From NCBI GenBank assembly GCA_902835305.1, contig CADFMD010000012.1:1-64000 (forward strand): a DNA stretch of 64,000 nucleotides, given 5' to 3'. How positions within the stretch are numbered: position 1 is the stretch's first letter; each line of letters begins with the position of its first letter. This stretch comes from Coriobacteriaceae bacterium. GTDB taxonomy: Bacteria; Actinomycetota; Coriobacteriia; Coriobacteriales; Coriobacteriaceae. This document shows positions 31,743-40,527 of the stretch, in pieces. Under the pieces are notes generated by a model. That model saw only the letters and a list, made by a program, of their open reading frames with translations. It did not search any database and had not been told where the DNA came from. The translations under genes were made by a program, and so were the position numbers.

Positions 31743-32578
31743 TGCTGTTTAGGCTGGTCGCCGCGGACCTGAGGACCGTTTTGAAGAAGAACATCCTTAC
31801 TTTTATTGCGATTGCGGCAGTGACCGTTGCGAACTTGGTGTACGCCTACGGCTTGTCTTCTGTGTATGGGGTTCGGACGAATGCCTTGGGGTTTGCTGAT
31901 AATCTCGCGCTCGTATTTGCCGGATCCGCTCCGTTTGAGCCTAGGCCCGGGCTCATGTTTGTGCCTCCGTTAGGATGGCTATTTGTCATTCTGCTTATTC
32001 TCTATACAACACTCGATTATCCGACCGAATCGTTGCACGGGTTTGGTTTGCAAGCGCTTGTTCGATGCCGGTCAAGAACCCTTTGGTGGGTCTCGCGTTT
32101 TATCTTGGTGGCGGCGGTAACGGCATTTTCGCTGCTCGTGGTGGTTTGCTCTGTTGTGATTTGGAGCTTGATGGTGAGCGCCTCGTTCAGCGCGGTCATT
32201 CATGGTGAGTCGCTTCAGCTGGCTAATTTGGCGCCGTGGTTTCTCAAAGCTGGCGAGGCGGATGCGCTGCCGTTTTTCACAGGTCTCTTTTTTGCTTTCG
32301 AGGCGCTTGCGTTTGCGCAGGCAGTGATTGGCTTTGTACTTGGGCCGTCGGTCTCGTTTGTGGTTTTAATGAGCTACCTGATCTGCTCGGCATATGCACG
32401 GCATTGGGCGCTATTGGGTAACGCCTTGATGCTGTTGCGCTGGGGCGGAATTGTCAAAGATGGAATCGCGGCGGGCTCGAGTGGCTTGTTTTCAATTGTG
32501 ATTATGTCGTTATGCCTATCGTTGGGTGGACTGTGGTTTCTAAGGGCCGACCTTATAGAAAAGGGGGACAAGATATGA
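31742..32578 (+). CDS. ABC-2 type permease, subunit 2
   Basis: Integral membrane protein of 278 aa, about six spans, with an N-terminal LFRLVAADLRTVLKKN cytoplasmic start. The first base of its ATG is the last base of the preceding stop codon, and its own end overlaps the ATPase start by 4 bases. The pair of short permeases plus one short ATPase resembles bacteriocin-immunity or antimicrobial-resistance exporters, but substrate evidence is absent. Confidence 0.75.
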   Translation: MLFRLVAADLRTVLKKNILTFIAIAAVTVANLVYAYGLSSVYGVRTNALGFADNLALVFAGSAPFEPRPGLMFVPPLGWLFVILLILYTTLDYPTESLHGFGLQALVRCRSRTLWWVSRFILVAAVTAFSLLVVVCSVVIWSLMVSASFSAVIHGESLQLANLAPWFLKAGEADALPFFTGLFFAFEALAFAQAVIGFVLGPSVSFVVLMSYLICSAYARHWALLGNALMLLRWGGIVKDGIAAGSSGLFSIVIMSLCLSLGGLWFLRADLIEKGDKI

Positions 32579-33219
32579 GCGTGATCGTTAGGGACGTATC
32601 GAAGCGCATGGGCAAAAACGATGTTCTGCGCAACGTGTCCATCGAGGTTGACCCTGGGACTGTGGTCGGTCTTCAGGGGATAAACGGTTCGGGTAAGACC
32701 ATGCTTATGCGAGCGGTCTGCGGATTGATCAAGCCTACCGAAGGCGAAATCTCTATCGATGGCCAAAGGCTTGGGGCGGACATCTCTTTCCCGCCGAGTC
32801 TGGGGATGTTGATCGAGGCGCCTTCCTTTTTGGGCTATCTGTCTGGTTACGACAATCTGGAGCTCATTGCTCAGATCAAGGGCGTTGCAACCCGCGAGGA
32901 CATTCGCTCTGCCCTGCGGCTCGTGGGGCTCGATGCAGACGAAAAAAAGAAGTTCCGAGCATACTCGCTTGGGATGAAGCAGCGTCTGGGGATAGCTGCG
33001 GCAATTATGGAAAAGCCGAAGCTGCTTGTTCTCGATGAGCCGACAAATGCCCTCGACGAAGCGGGCGTGGAAATGCTCAAGCGCGTTGTGGCGATGGCGG
33101 CATCAACGGGTCGCGAGGTTATTCTGTCCAGCCATGACGGAGAGGTGCTCGAGGAGCTGGCCGATCGGGTTTACTGCATGCGCGACGGTGCCGTTGTGAA
33201 AGTTCGGGAAAGGTCGTGA
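32575..33219 (+). CDS. ABC transporter ATPase
   Basis: Nucleotide-binding subunit of 214 aa. Walker A is GINGSGKT (about 36-43), the signature YSLGMKQRLGIAA (about 126-138), and Walker B KLLVLDEPTNAL, followed by the switch His in SSHDGE. ATG 32575 is used, overlapping the permease end; the frame opens earlier at 32512 inside that gene. It powers the two permeases upstream. Confidence 0.93.
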   Translation: MSVIVRDVSKRMGKNDVLRNVSIEVDPGTVVGLQGINGSGKTMLMRAVCGLIKPTEGEISIDGQRLGADISFPPSLGMLIEAPSFLGYLSGYDNLELIAQIKGVATREDIRSALRLVGLDADEKKKFRAYSLGMKQRLGIAAAIMEKPKLLVLDEPTNALDEAGVEMLKRVVAMAASTGREVILSSHDGEVLEELADRVYCMRDGAVVKVRERS

Positions 33220-33884
33220 GCGCGATGAAGAAGACCCTGTGGACAAGAAGGTCGGCGCTTGCGCTTTTCGGCTGTGCTGTTACTGGCCTTGCGGGCATGA
33301 GGACGAGCGTCGTTAACGGGAACCGGACGGTCATTCCTGAGAAATATTATGCGGAGGGCGAATGGCTCTCGATGGATGGGGCGTTTCTGGGGTCGAAGGA
33401 TGTGGCGACTGACGGGTATTCGTTTTGCATAGACGGGGCAGAGCTGCTCACGCCGCGCGAGTATCTCAAGCGTGCGCATGATGATTATTCAAAATATGGC
33501 ATCGTGGATACGAAAACGAAATTGAAGGACGCCGACATCACGTGTGTTATCGCCGTAAAGATGCGTGTCAGGAATAAGGACAATGTCGAAGGCGGAATCA
33601 AAACGTATGTTTGGCATTTGGTGCCGGAGTCTGCGCCAAACTATGATTTTGTAGTCAATACCGATCTGATAACGCAAGCCATGCCGGTCCTTGGCGGCTC
33701 TGCTGCGTTTGCCGTGGAGGTTGGGGCAGAAAACGAGTTGCTCGTCCCATTTATGATGCAGAACACCAACGACTATTTCGAAGGTTACGAGACCGTCCGT
33801 TTTGAGAAAGCATTTCCCGGGACTTACACGATGAAGATGACCGATCTGCCGGAGCGGAGGCTCTTAAGGTTTGAAGTGAAATAG
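33216..33884 (+). CDS. Secreted protein of unknown function (DUF5028-like)
   Basis: Protein of 222 aa from GTG 33216, or 219 aa from ATG 33225, which gives a better signal peptide (KKTLWTRRSALALFGCAV). The rest is a soluble extracellular domain with YYAEGEWLSMDGAFLGS, a charged middle and a C-terminal ERRLLRFEVK strand. It resembles DUF5028-type proteins often found beside ABC-2 exporters; that assignment is from memory and unverified. It is the last gene of the operon, overlapping the ATPase by 4 bases. Confidence 0.65.
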   Translation: MSAMKKTLWTRRSALALFGCAVTGLAGMRTSVVNGNRTVIPEKYYAEGEWLSMDGAFLGSKDVATDGYSFCIDGAELLTPREYLKRAHDDYSKYGIVDTKTKLKDADITCVIAVKMRVRNKDNVEGGIKTYVWHLVPESAPNYDFVVNTDLITQAMPVLGGSAAFAVEVGAENELLVPFMMQNTNDYFEGYETVRFEKAFPGTYTMKMTDLPERRLLRFEVK

Positions 33885-33921
33885 CTCGAGAGCAAGGCAA
33901 AACGGGTCCATTGGCGGTACG

Positions 33922-33961
33922 CGCGCCCGATTCCAGGCGCCCCGGCCCGGAATCGGGCGCG
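33922..33961. terminator. Bidirectional GC hairpin between convergent genes
   Basis: Perfect 13-base arms cgcgcccgattcc (33922-33934) and ggaatcgggcgcg (33949-33961). It lies between the ABC operon and the YcxB-like gene, which converge. Confidence 0.7.
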
Positions 33962-33989
33962 GGACGAGGCGCCTTCGGTGTCGGCCGGC

Positions 33990-34706
33990 CTACCGCTTCT
34001 TCTTGCTCTTCTTCTGCTTGCGCTGCTTGCCCTTGGTCTCCTGGGGCTTGTCGCCCTGTTTTGCTTCGGCAGCGGCCTTTTCTGCCTTCATCTTCTTGCG
34101 TTTGGTCTCGATGCGGAGTTTTTTGTTGATGCGCGCCTTAAGGAAGGGACCGAACTGCTCGGCATCGCCGCGGACAAAGGTGTCCTTAGGGATCGTCACG
34201 CCCTGGTCGGCGAACATGGCCACAAAGATGCGCTCGCCGTCGAGCACGTGGTCGAGCTTTTCAAACGGGAAGAACTGCGACTTGCCGCTCGTGCCCCAAA
34301 CCATCAGGCCGTCCTCGTTGGCGGCGACGCGGCGATAGCGGCCACCCATGGACTCGTCGGCCTCAACGGCGTCGATAAAGTCGCGGGCGAGGGTGTGGTG
34401 CAGGTTTTTGCTCCACCAGGCCAAAAAGGCGCCGAATACGATCAAGACGACGCCAAACTTGATCCAGTTGCCGCCGGCCACCAGCATGCCGATGCCGATG
34501 AGCGCGGCAATTGCCGCGGCGACATACAGCGAGCCGCGACGCCTGGGCGAGGCGACCAGGCGGGCGAAGTCGGTGACGAGGTCGTTTTCGTATTGGTACT
34601 CGTTGAGGTACAGGATGCCGTCGTCGGCTGCGGCCTGCTCCTCGAGCGCGACCTCGACCTGGTCGGCTGCTTCGGAGGGAACGAGGTTGCTCTCTGCGTC
34701 TGCCAT
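33990..34706 (-). CDS. YcxB-like membrane protein
   Basis: Protein of 238 aa. Two membrane helices (about residues 60-100) are followed by a soluble region with HTLARDFIDAVE, YRRVAANEDGLMVWG and FFPFEKLDHVLDGER. This arrangement matches the YcxB-like family, whose role is unknown. The C-terminal 40 residues are strongly basic (KKMKAEK ... KKSKKKR), possibly binding nucleic acid or acidic lipid. It diverges from dnaX across a 116-bp gap. Confidence 0.7.
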   Translation of the reverse strand: MADAESNLVPSEAADQVEVALEEQAAADDGILYLNEYQYENDLVTDFARLVASPRRRGSLYVAAAIAALIGIGMLVAGGNWIKFGVVLIVFGAFLAWWSKNLHHTLARDFIDAVEADESMGGRYRRVAANEDGLMVWGTSGKSQFFPFEKLDHVLDGERIFVAMFADQGVTIPKDTFVRGDAEQFGPFLKARINKKLRIETKRKKMKAEKAAAEAKQGDKPQETKGKQRKQKKSKKKR

Positions 34707-34822
34707 GCTCTTTGGACTCCTATCGCGGCGGGCTCGCCGTACGGGTTATTATGGAATGCAGTATGCCGTGCGACCGCATGGCCGCCGCGGCAACAAGACT
34801 CAGTATACCCGGGGGAGCACCC

Positions 34823-37291
34823 ATGGAATCGTTGTACCGAAAGTATCGCCCGCTCACCTTTGACTCCGTGGTGGGCCAGCAGCATATCGTCTCGACGCTC
34901 GAGCACGCCATCACCGAGGGGCGCCTGTCCCACGCCTACCTGTTCTGCGGACCGCGCGGCACGGGCAAGACCACCATGGCGCGCATTCTGGCCAAGGCGC
35001 TGCTGTGCCGCAATGCCGAGGCGGCGCGCGCCGAGGGTGCAAGCGGCTGCATGCCCGACGGTACTTGCGAGGAGTGCGAGCTCATTGCCGAGGGCAACCA
35101 CCCCGATGTCTACGAGCTCGATGCCGCAAGCCGTACCGGCGTGGACAACGTGCGCGAGGAGATCATCAACTCCGTCAACTTTGCCCCGGTGCGCGGCAAG
35201 TACAAGATCTATATCATCGACGAGGTCCACATGCTCACGACGGCGGCGTTCAACGCGCTGCTCAAGACGCTTGAGGAGCCGCCGGCACACGTGATCTTTG
35301 TGCTGTGCACCACCGACCCGCAAAAGATTCTGGAGACCATCCTCTCACGCTGCCAGCGTTTCGATTTCCATCGCATCGGCAACGAGGATATTGCGCATCG
35401 ACTGTCCTACGTGTGCGAGCAGGAGGGATTCGATTACGACGACGAGGCGCTGGCCATCGTGGCGCGCCATGCAAAGGGCGGCATGCGCGACGCGTTGTCC
35501 ACGCTGGAACAGCTGAGCGTTTTTGGCAACGGCGCTGTGCATGCGGACGATGCCCGCTCGCTTTTGGGCGAGGTTTCGGACCAGATTCTGGGCGAGTTTT
35601 CCCGCGCCATTGCCGATCGTGATGTTGCCGAGCTCTATGGACTGATCCGTGCGCAGGTCGAGGAAGGAAACGACCTGCTGGAGCTGACGCGCGACCTGGT
35701 AGCGCATGTGCGTGACGTGTACGTTGCCTGCGTTGCCGGTGCCCGTGCCGAGCTGTTTGAGGGCGGCTCCGAGCAGGCCGAGGCGCTTGCTGCCGAGGCC
35801 GCTGCCTTTGGCGAGCATCCTGCCGACCGCCTGGCCCGCGTGCTGACGGTGCTCGACGATGCCGCACTGGAGATGAGGGGCGCGAGCGACGTGCGCCTGG
35901 TGCTCGAGATTGCCTGTACGCGTCTGGCACGTCCCGAGGCTGATTTAACGATTGAGGCATTGGCCGAGCGCGTGGCACGCCTGGAGGCCATGGTTGCCAA
36001 TGCCGCGGTGCCGGCGAGCGTGGCTGCTGCTCAGGCCGCCGCGCCTGCAGCATCCGTACCCGCTGCTGCCCAACAGCCGACGCTCATTTCGGGCGCTCGT
36101 GCTGCCGCTCCGGCGGCATCCGCTGCCCCCGCTGCTACGTCCGCGCGCCAGGGCGGTATGCCTTGGGACCGTGGTGCTGCTGTTCCGGCTGCTCAGCCTG
36201 CGCCGACTCCGACGCCTCAGCCCGTTGCGGCCCCCGCGCCTGCCACCGCTCCGGCACCTAAGCCCCAGTCCAACAACGCCGCCCAGGTTGCCGCCGCCGG
36301 TGCTGCCGAGACCTCCGCGGTCGAGGACGCCGGAGAGCTGCAGCGCAAATGGGCCGAGGTTGTCGAGCGTGTCAAGGCGCGTCAGGCTTCCTACGCAGGG
36401 CTTTTGCTCAACGCCCGCGCCACGGCCGACGACGGCTCCAAGCTCACGGTCTCGTTCCCCGCGGGCTCGACCTTTGCCATCAAGATGCTCGGACGCGCCG
36501 ATACGCAGTCGGTAGTCCTGCCGACAGTCAGTGCGGTCTTCGGTCGTCGTACCGTCGACTATGTTTTGGATGGGGGTGGCACGCCGGCTCCTCAACATGA
36601 GGAGCATTCTCCATCTGCACGGGCTGCGGCATCTGCGGACCCGCAACCCGTGTCCTCGGCGGCCCCTGCATCCTCGAGCGTCAGCGCGACGCAGCCAAAA
36701 ACAGCACCGGTAACGGCACCGACCCCGTCGGCGCCTAAGCCCGTCGCGGCCAAACCGGCTGCTCCGGTACCGGCACCGGCACCCAAGCCCGCTGCCGCGC
36801 CTACGCCCAAGTCATCCGATCTGGGCAAGGCCCCCTGGCTGCGCTCCGACAATCCTGCCGGCGCTCCTGCCACGGGCAAGCTCCCGACCGAGCCTGCGCC
36901 CCGCGCGCCCGAGCGCACGTCCTCTCCTAAGGCTCAACCGTCCAGGCCGTCTGCACCGTGGGAATCCGAGCAGGTGCCCTACGACGACGCCATGGTCGCC
37001 GGCTTTGCCGCCGATGCGGGCGGAGCTGATCTGCCCCCGTTCGACGTGCTAGCCGCTGCGCCCGCGACCAAGCCCGCCGCTGCGGCTGCAGCTCCCGCGA
37101 CCCCTGCGCCCGCGACGCCTGCCCCCACCGCCGACGATGCCCCCGCGGCCCCTTGGGAGTCCAGCCCCGGCGCCGGCAGCCCCTTCGGCCACCAGGGTGC
37201 AGCCCCGAGCATCCCGCAGACCGAGGACGAGGCCAAAGCCCTCATCCGCAGCGTCTTTGGCCAGTCCACCATCTTCAAACCGGTGGAGTAG
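34823..37291 (+). CDS. dnaX: DNA polymerase III subunit gamma/tau
   Basis: Clamp-loader ATPase of the replicative polymerase, 822 aa. The AAA+ domain opens YRKYRPLTFDSVVGQQHIV, with Walker A GPRGTGKT, a Cys zinc motif (C-R-N ... CMPDGTCEEC), DEVHML and sensor-1 LCTTDPQKI. Domain III follows to about residue 370. The C-terminal half is long and Ala/Pro-rich, with a tau-like region around 495-590. ATG 34823 follows gggggag; an earlier ATG at 34712 would run through the promoter region. No obvious frameshift signal for gamma was identified. Confidence 0.95.
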   Translation: MESLYRKYRPLTFDSVVGQQHIVSTLEHAITEGRLSHAYLFCGPRGTGKTTMARILAKALLCRNAEAARAEGASGCMPDGTCEECELIAEGNHPDVYELDAASRTGVDNVREEIINSVNFAPVRGKYKIYIIDEVHMLTTAAFNALLKTLEEPPAHVIFVLCTTDPQKILETILSRCQRFDFHRIGNEDIAHRLSYVCEQEGFDYDDEALAIVARHAKGGMRDALSTLEQLSVFGNGAVHADDARSLLGEVSDQILGEFSRAIADRDVAELYGLIRAQVEEGNDLLELTRDLVAHVRDVYVACVAGARAELFEGGSEQAEALAAEAAAFGEHPADRLARVLTVLDDAALEMRGASDVRLVLEIACTRLARPEADLTIEALAERVARLEAMVANAAVPASVAAAQAAAPAASVPAAAQQPTLISGARAAAPAASAAPAATSARQGGMPWDRGAAVPAAQPAPTPTPQPVAAPAPATAPAPKPQSNNAAQVAAAGAAETSAVEDAGELQRKWAEVVERVKARQASYAGLLLNARATADDGSKLTVSFPAGSTFAIKMLGRADTQSVVLPTVSAVFGRRTVDYVLDGGGTPAPQHEEHSPSARAAASADPQPVSSAAPASSSVSATQPKTAPVTAPTPSAPKPVAAKPAAPVPAPAPKPAAAPTPKSSDLGKAPWLRSDNPAGAPATGKLPTEPAPRAPERTSSPKAQPSRPSAPWESEQVPYDDAMVAGFAADAGGADLPPFDVLAAAPATKPAAAAAAPATPAPATPAPTADDAPAAPWESSPGAGSPFGHQGAAPSIPQTEDEAKALIRSVFGQSTIFKPVE

Positions 37292-37345
37292 CTGTACGGG
37301 CGGGTATACTGCTCAAGAAGAGACTTCTTGGAACGGAGCGAGCTT

Positions 37346-37606
37346 ATGATGTGGGAATATGTCCGCCTCGAGGACGATACGCAAGTTTCGTATTCCGAAG
37401 TCCGTGAGGACAACACGGTGAAGGTCGTTGTGGAGCGCCCGCGCGATTGGGGCTTTGACACGGCGGAGTGCATCTTGCCGGCATTCAATTGGGTGTCGCA
37501 CGAGGGCTTTAGCGAAACGGATCTTAAAGAACTCGATGATTTCGTGCGTAACAATGCCCCGCTCATCCTGCGTTTTGCCAACGAAGGCGGACGAGTCTAT
37601 GCCTAG
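37346..37606 (+). CDS. Small conserved-looking protein (86 aa)
   Basis: Soluble 86-aa protein with a WGFDTAECILPAF and FVRNNAPLILRFA core. It has no membrane segment or known motif. ATG 37346 has ggag about 8 nt upstream, and a TTG at 37328 is an unlikely alternative. A tatact-like box lies shortly upstream, so it probably has its own promoter after dnaX. Function unknown. Confidence 0.6.
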   Translation: MMWEYVRLEDDTQVSYSEVREDNTVKVVVERPRDWGFDTAECILPAFNWVSHEGFSETDLKELDDFVRNNAPLILRFANEGGRVYA

Positions 37607-37628
37607 TCTCTTCCGACTCGGCCATATA

Positions 37629-38096
37629 TCACTTTCTTTTGTCCGGGCGCATCTGTATTTCGGACATGTGTAGTGTGGTGCCGCGTATATCGCATTCGAG
37701 CAGACAAGCGCGTGACGGTCGGCCTAGGATGCTGAGGTCGATACGATACGTCGCATGGCCGTCCGTGTACTCGACTTGCTCGGCGTTGACGGTTGCTCCG
37801 ATTGTAAATAAAGAGCCCAGTTCGGCATCGACAATCTTGGAGTCCTTTATCTTGACCTTGAACTCTTGGTAGAGGGACGGGCTGTTGTAGTAAATGGTTC
37901 GGGTTCCGTCGGTGCATTCATCGGTCGTCTCCCATTTGACGACGGGCTGGTCCGAGCTGGCTATCAGCAGTTCTGCTCCAAAAGCTATGGCATGGGTGAT
38001 GATAACCAGTAATACCCAGACGACAAAGAGATAGAGAACCACATATGCAACGGGGTGTTTTGAGCGGATGTTTTGGAGTACGGCTGGGACATTCAC
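37629..38096 (-). CDS. Single-span membrane protein, unknown
   Basis: Protein of 155 aa. One membrane helix (about residues 18-42, AYVVLYLFVVWVLLVIITHA) is followed by an outside domain with two Cys residues and alternating polar strands. Ggaggtg lies about 9 nt before ATG 38096. It is convergent with the 86-aa gene. No family recognised. Confidence 0.6.
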   Translation of the reverse strand: MNVPAVLQNIRSKHPVAYVVLYLFVVWVLLVIITHAIAFGAELLIASSDQPVVKWETTDECTDGTRTIYYNSPSLYQEFKVKIKDSKIVDAELGSLFTIGATVNAEQVEYTDGHATYRIDLSILGRPSRACLLECDIRGTTLHMSEIQMRPDKRK

Positions 38097-38249
38097 GAGG
38101 GCACCTCCAAATCGTCATCTATGACAATCAAATTATACCCAGCCGCCATGCGTGCCGCCTCGAGCAGCGGCTCGGCATTTTGCCATGTAGCCTTGTAGCC
38201 CTACGCATAAACTGCCTGGTTCCAGCTCTGCTAGATGTAGCTTGAGATA

Positions 38250-38285
38250 ATTATGCAACCTTGCATAATTCGACCTTGCATAATC
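38250..38285. promoter_or_regulatory. TTGCATAAT palindrome and repeat
   Basis: Ten-base arms aattatgcaa (38250-38259) and ttgcataatt (38262-38271) with a 2-base centre, then a third direct copy ttgcataat at 38277-38285. It lies in the 349-bp gap 38097-38445 upstream of ybaB. It may be an operator or a leftover toxin-antitoxin control site. Nothing else clear is present in the gap except a possible tacgat -10 near 38365. Confidence 0.5.
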
Positions 38286-38445
38286 TTGGGCGTGCGTCAC
38301 GCTCAAGGACATGTATATCGACTGAGGTAGCGTGTCCGCCCCGCTTGCTTGCCCCGCGCCGTGGTACGATTTTTGAGTTTGAAAGTCCCGTCGCGCTCCG
38401 GCTGCCCTTGCAGCTTGTCGCGCGGCCGCACGTAAAGGAGCCATC

Positions 38446-38766
38446 ATGGCCGGTATGAACATGCAGCAAATGATGAAGCAGGCTCGCAAGATGCAGGAGC
38501 AGCTTGCCGCCGCGCAGGAAAACCTTAAGTCCCAGACCGTCGACGCCTCTGCCGGCGGCGGCATGGTCAAGGTGACCGTTAACGGCGAGATGGAGCTCGT
38601 CAACCTCACCATCGACCCCGATGCCCTCGATCCCGAGGACGTCGATATGCTGCAGGACATGATCATGGCTGCCGTCAACGAGGCCGTCCGCGGTGTCAAC
38701 GAGCTCGCCAACAAGCAGATGGGCGCCATCACCGGCGGCCTCAACATCCCGGGCATGCCGTTCTAA
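38446..38766 (+). CDS. ybaB: YbaB/EbfC nucleoid-associated protein
   Basis: Small DNA-binding protein of 106 aa. It has the Met/Gln-rich helical N-terminus (MNMQQMMKQARKMQEQLAAA), the central GGGMVKVTVNGEMELVNL strands and the C-terminal NEAV helix typical of YbaB. The aaaggag about 6 nt upstream supports the start. It forms the widespread dnaX-ybaB-recR neighbourhood, here with two small genes inserted after dnaX. Confidence 0.93.
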   Translation: MAGMNMQQMMKQARKMQEQLAAAQENLKSQTVDASAGGGMVKVTVNGEMELVNLTIDPDALDPEDVDMLQDMIMAAVNEAVRGVNELANKQMGAITGGLNIPGMPF

Positions 38767-38779
38767 GACACGCATATAT

Positions 38780-39376
38780 ATGAGTGCCAACCATAGTCTG
38801 CAAAAATTGCTCGATGAGCTGGGCCGTCTGCCGGGCATTGGTCCCAAGTCGGCCCAGCGCATCGCCTATTACCTGCTCGAGGCCGATGCCGAGGAGGCGC
38901 GCCGCCTGGCCGAGGCTATCCTGGAGGTTAAGCAGGAGGTTCACTTTTGCAGCCGCTGCTTTAACTACGCCACGGCCGACGAGTGCTCCATCTGCCAGGA
39001 TTCGATGCGCGATACCACTCGCATTTGCGTGGTGGGCGAGCCGCGCGATGTCCAGGCGATTGAGCGCACGGGCAGCTACCACGGTCTCTACCACGTATTG
39101 GGCGGCGTGATCAGTCCCATGGACAAGATTGGTCCCGAGCAGTTGCACATTCGTGAGCTGCTGGCACGCTTGGGCCACGAGGACATCCACGAGGTCATCA
39201 TCGCCACCAACCCCAATATCGAGGGCGAGACCACGGCGAGCTACCTGGCCCGCACTATCAAGCCGCTGGGCGTTGAGGTATCGCGTCTGGCGAGCGGCCT
39301 TCCCGTGGGCGGCGACCTGGAGTATGCCGACGAGCTTACGCTTGGGCGCGCCATCGAGGCCCGTCGCACGATTTAG
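38780..39376 (+). CDS. recR: Recombination protein RecR
   Basis: RecFOR-pathway clamp protein of 198 aa for gap repair. The N-terminal helix-hairpin-helix LGRLPGIGPKSAQRIAYYLL, the four-Cys zinc finger (CSRCFNYATADECSIC) and a Toprim domain (CVVGEPRDVQAIE ... NPNIEGETTA) are all present. ATG 38780 begins 13 bases after the ybaB stop with a weak SD, implying coupling. A frame open from 38693 overlaps ybaB and is rejected. Confidence 0.95.
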   Translation: MSANHSLQKLLDELGRLPGIGPKSAQRIAYYLLEADAEEARRLAEAILEVKQEVHFCSRCFNYATADECSICQDSMRDTTRICVVGEPRDVQAIERTGSYHGLYHVLGGVISPMDKIGPEQLHIRELLARLGHEDIHEVIIATNPNIEGETTASYLARTIKPLGVEVSRLASGLPVGGDLEYADELTLGRAIEARRTI

Positions 39377-39413
39377 GTGGCGAGCCTGCTCCTGCCGTAT
39401 GTCTTCATCGCGA

Positions 39414-39443
39414 CGCACGGGGTAGCCATAATTTCCCCGTGCG
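39414..39443 (+). terminator. Hairpin after recR
   Basis: Arms cgcacgggg (39414-39422) and ccccgtgcg (39435-39443). No strong T-run. Probably ends the ybaB-recR transcript. Confidence 0.5.
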
Positions 39444-39454
39444 ACTGTAAGTTT

Positions 39455-39559
39455 GTTGTGCAACAAAGATGCTTTGTATCCGCTTATCGCATGGATGCTT
39501 CCACTCGCATCCTTAATTTGCCCATTCGTTGCGCAACCTTTTGGGTTCGCTGATACACT
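39455..39559. promoter_or_regulatory. Paired GTTGYGCAAC palindromes and promoter
   Basis: Gttgtgcaac (39455-39464) and gttgcgcaac (39528-39537) are 73 bases apart, close to seven helical turns. An extended -10 (TGA-TACACT, tacact 39554-39559) follows the second, upstream of the second kinase operon. They look like a pair of operators. Confidence 0.45.
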
Positions 39560-39621
39560 CAAATATGGATTCGAATGAATGCGCCGCTCCCGAGCGGCGT
39601 GTTTTTGTTGGAGGAGAACGC

Positions 39622-40527
39622 ATGCGGCCCGGTGGCACTCAGACAAAGCGCGGCGCCGCGGTGCGCATGCGACGCCGACTGGGCTTGGCGCCGCGGGCGT
39701 ACGCACTGCTGTCTTGCTCGCTGGTGCTGGTCATAGCTGGCGTTTCTGCCTATGGCATGACCGTGCCGTCCATGATGCAGGCACATGCCGCACGCGAACC
39801 GCGCGTGGGGCATGAGGTCAAAAGTGACCTGGGGACCACGACTGGATATGCTTGGGCAAGTGTGGTCGCGCATATTGTGTTTGGCACCGGCGACGCGGAC
39901 GGCGCCGAGGCCCCGGACAACGAAGTCACGCTTGCCAATGGCAAAACCATCGTGCTCACCAACACCAAGATCATCGATCGGTTGTCCAACAATAGCGTGG
40001 CGGCAACGGTGAATAAGGTCGAGCAGCAGAAGGAGCAGGACGCCCAGCAGTCCGGAAAGCCCGGTAGCTCGGATACTTCTGGCTCCGGCTCGGATTCGTC
40101 GAGTTCGGGCGGTGGCTCTGGGTCGGGTTCCTCTGCCGGAGGGTCTGGAAACGGCGGCTCGACGGGCGGCAACACTGACAACGATGCAAACTCCGGTGGC
40201 CTTTCCGCTGCTGAGGAAGAGAGCATTCACAGCTGGCTTGTGACCAAGTACAACATGCTCGACGGCTATGTTTCTCGTGCCAATGACGTGGTCTCGACCT
40301 ATAACTCTACGGGAGATCCCAGGCCGTGCGACAGCCTGGTCGGGGAGATGTTTGTCATTCGAGCCGAGTTCGGTCGTCAGACATTCTCGCCCCGGTCAAA
40401 GTGGTATCAGCAGTATGCCAATCTGTGGGGCTGTTACACCAACCTATGTCAATGGGTCGGCCATTACGGCGATGATGACGTCGCGCTCGGTAACTTCAAC
40501 AATAACGTGGCGGCGCTTGCCCTATGA
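39622..40527 (+). CDS. Membrane-anchored extracellular protein
   Basis: Protein of 301 aa. A basic N-terminus and one membrane helix (about residues 24-46) are followed by an outside region, a Ser/Gly-rich linker (about 145-195) and a C-terminal domain of about 105 residues with HSWLVTKYNMLDGYV and WYQQYANLWGCYTNLCQW. ATG 39622 has ggaggag 5 nt upstream; the earlier frame from 39529 covers the promoter. It overlaps the kinase gene by 4 bases, so it may be the kinase's sensor or client. No family recognised. Confidence 0.65.
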   Translation: MRPGGTQTKRGAAVRMRRRLGLAPRAYALLSCSLVLVIAGVSAYGMTVPSMMQAHAAREPRVGHEVKSDLGTTTGYAWASVVAHIVFGTGDADGAEAPDNEVTLANGKTIVLTNTKIIDRLSNNSVAATVNKVEQQKEQDAQQSGKPGSSDTSGSGSDSSSSGGGSGSGSSAGGSGNGGSTGGNTDNDANSGGLSAAEEESIHSWLVTKYNMLDGYVSRANDVVSTYNSTGDPRPCDSLVGEMFVIRAEFGRQTFSPRSKWYQQYANLWGCYTNLCQWVGHYGDDDVALGNFNNNVAALAL

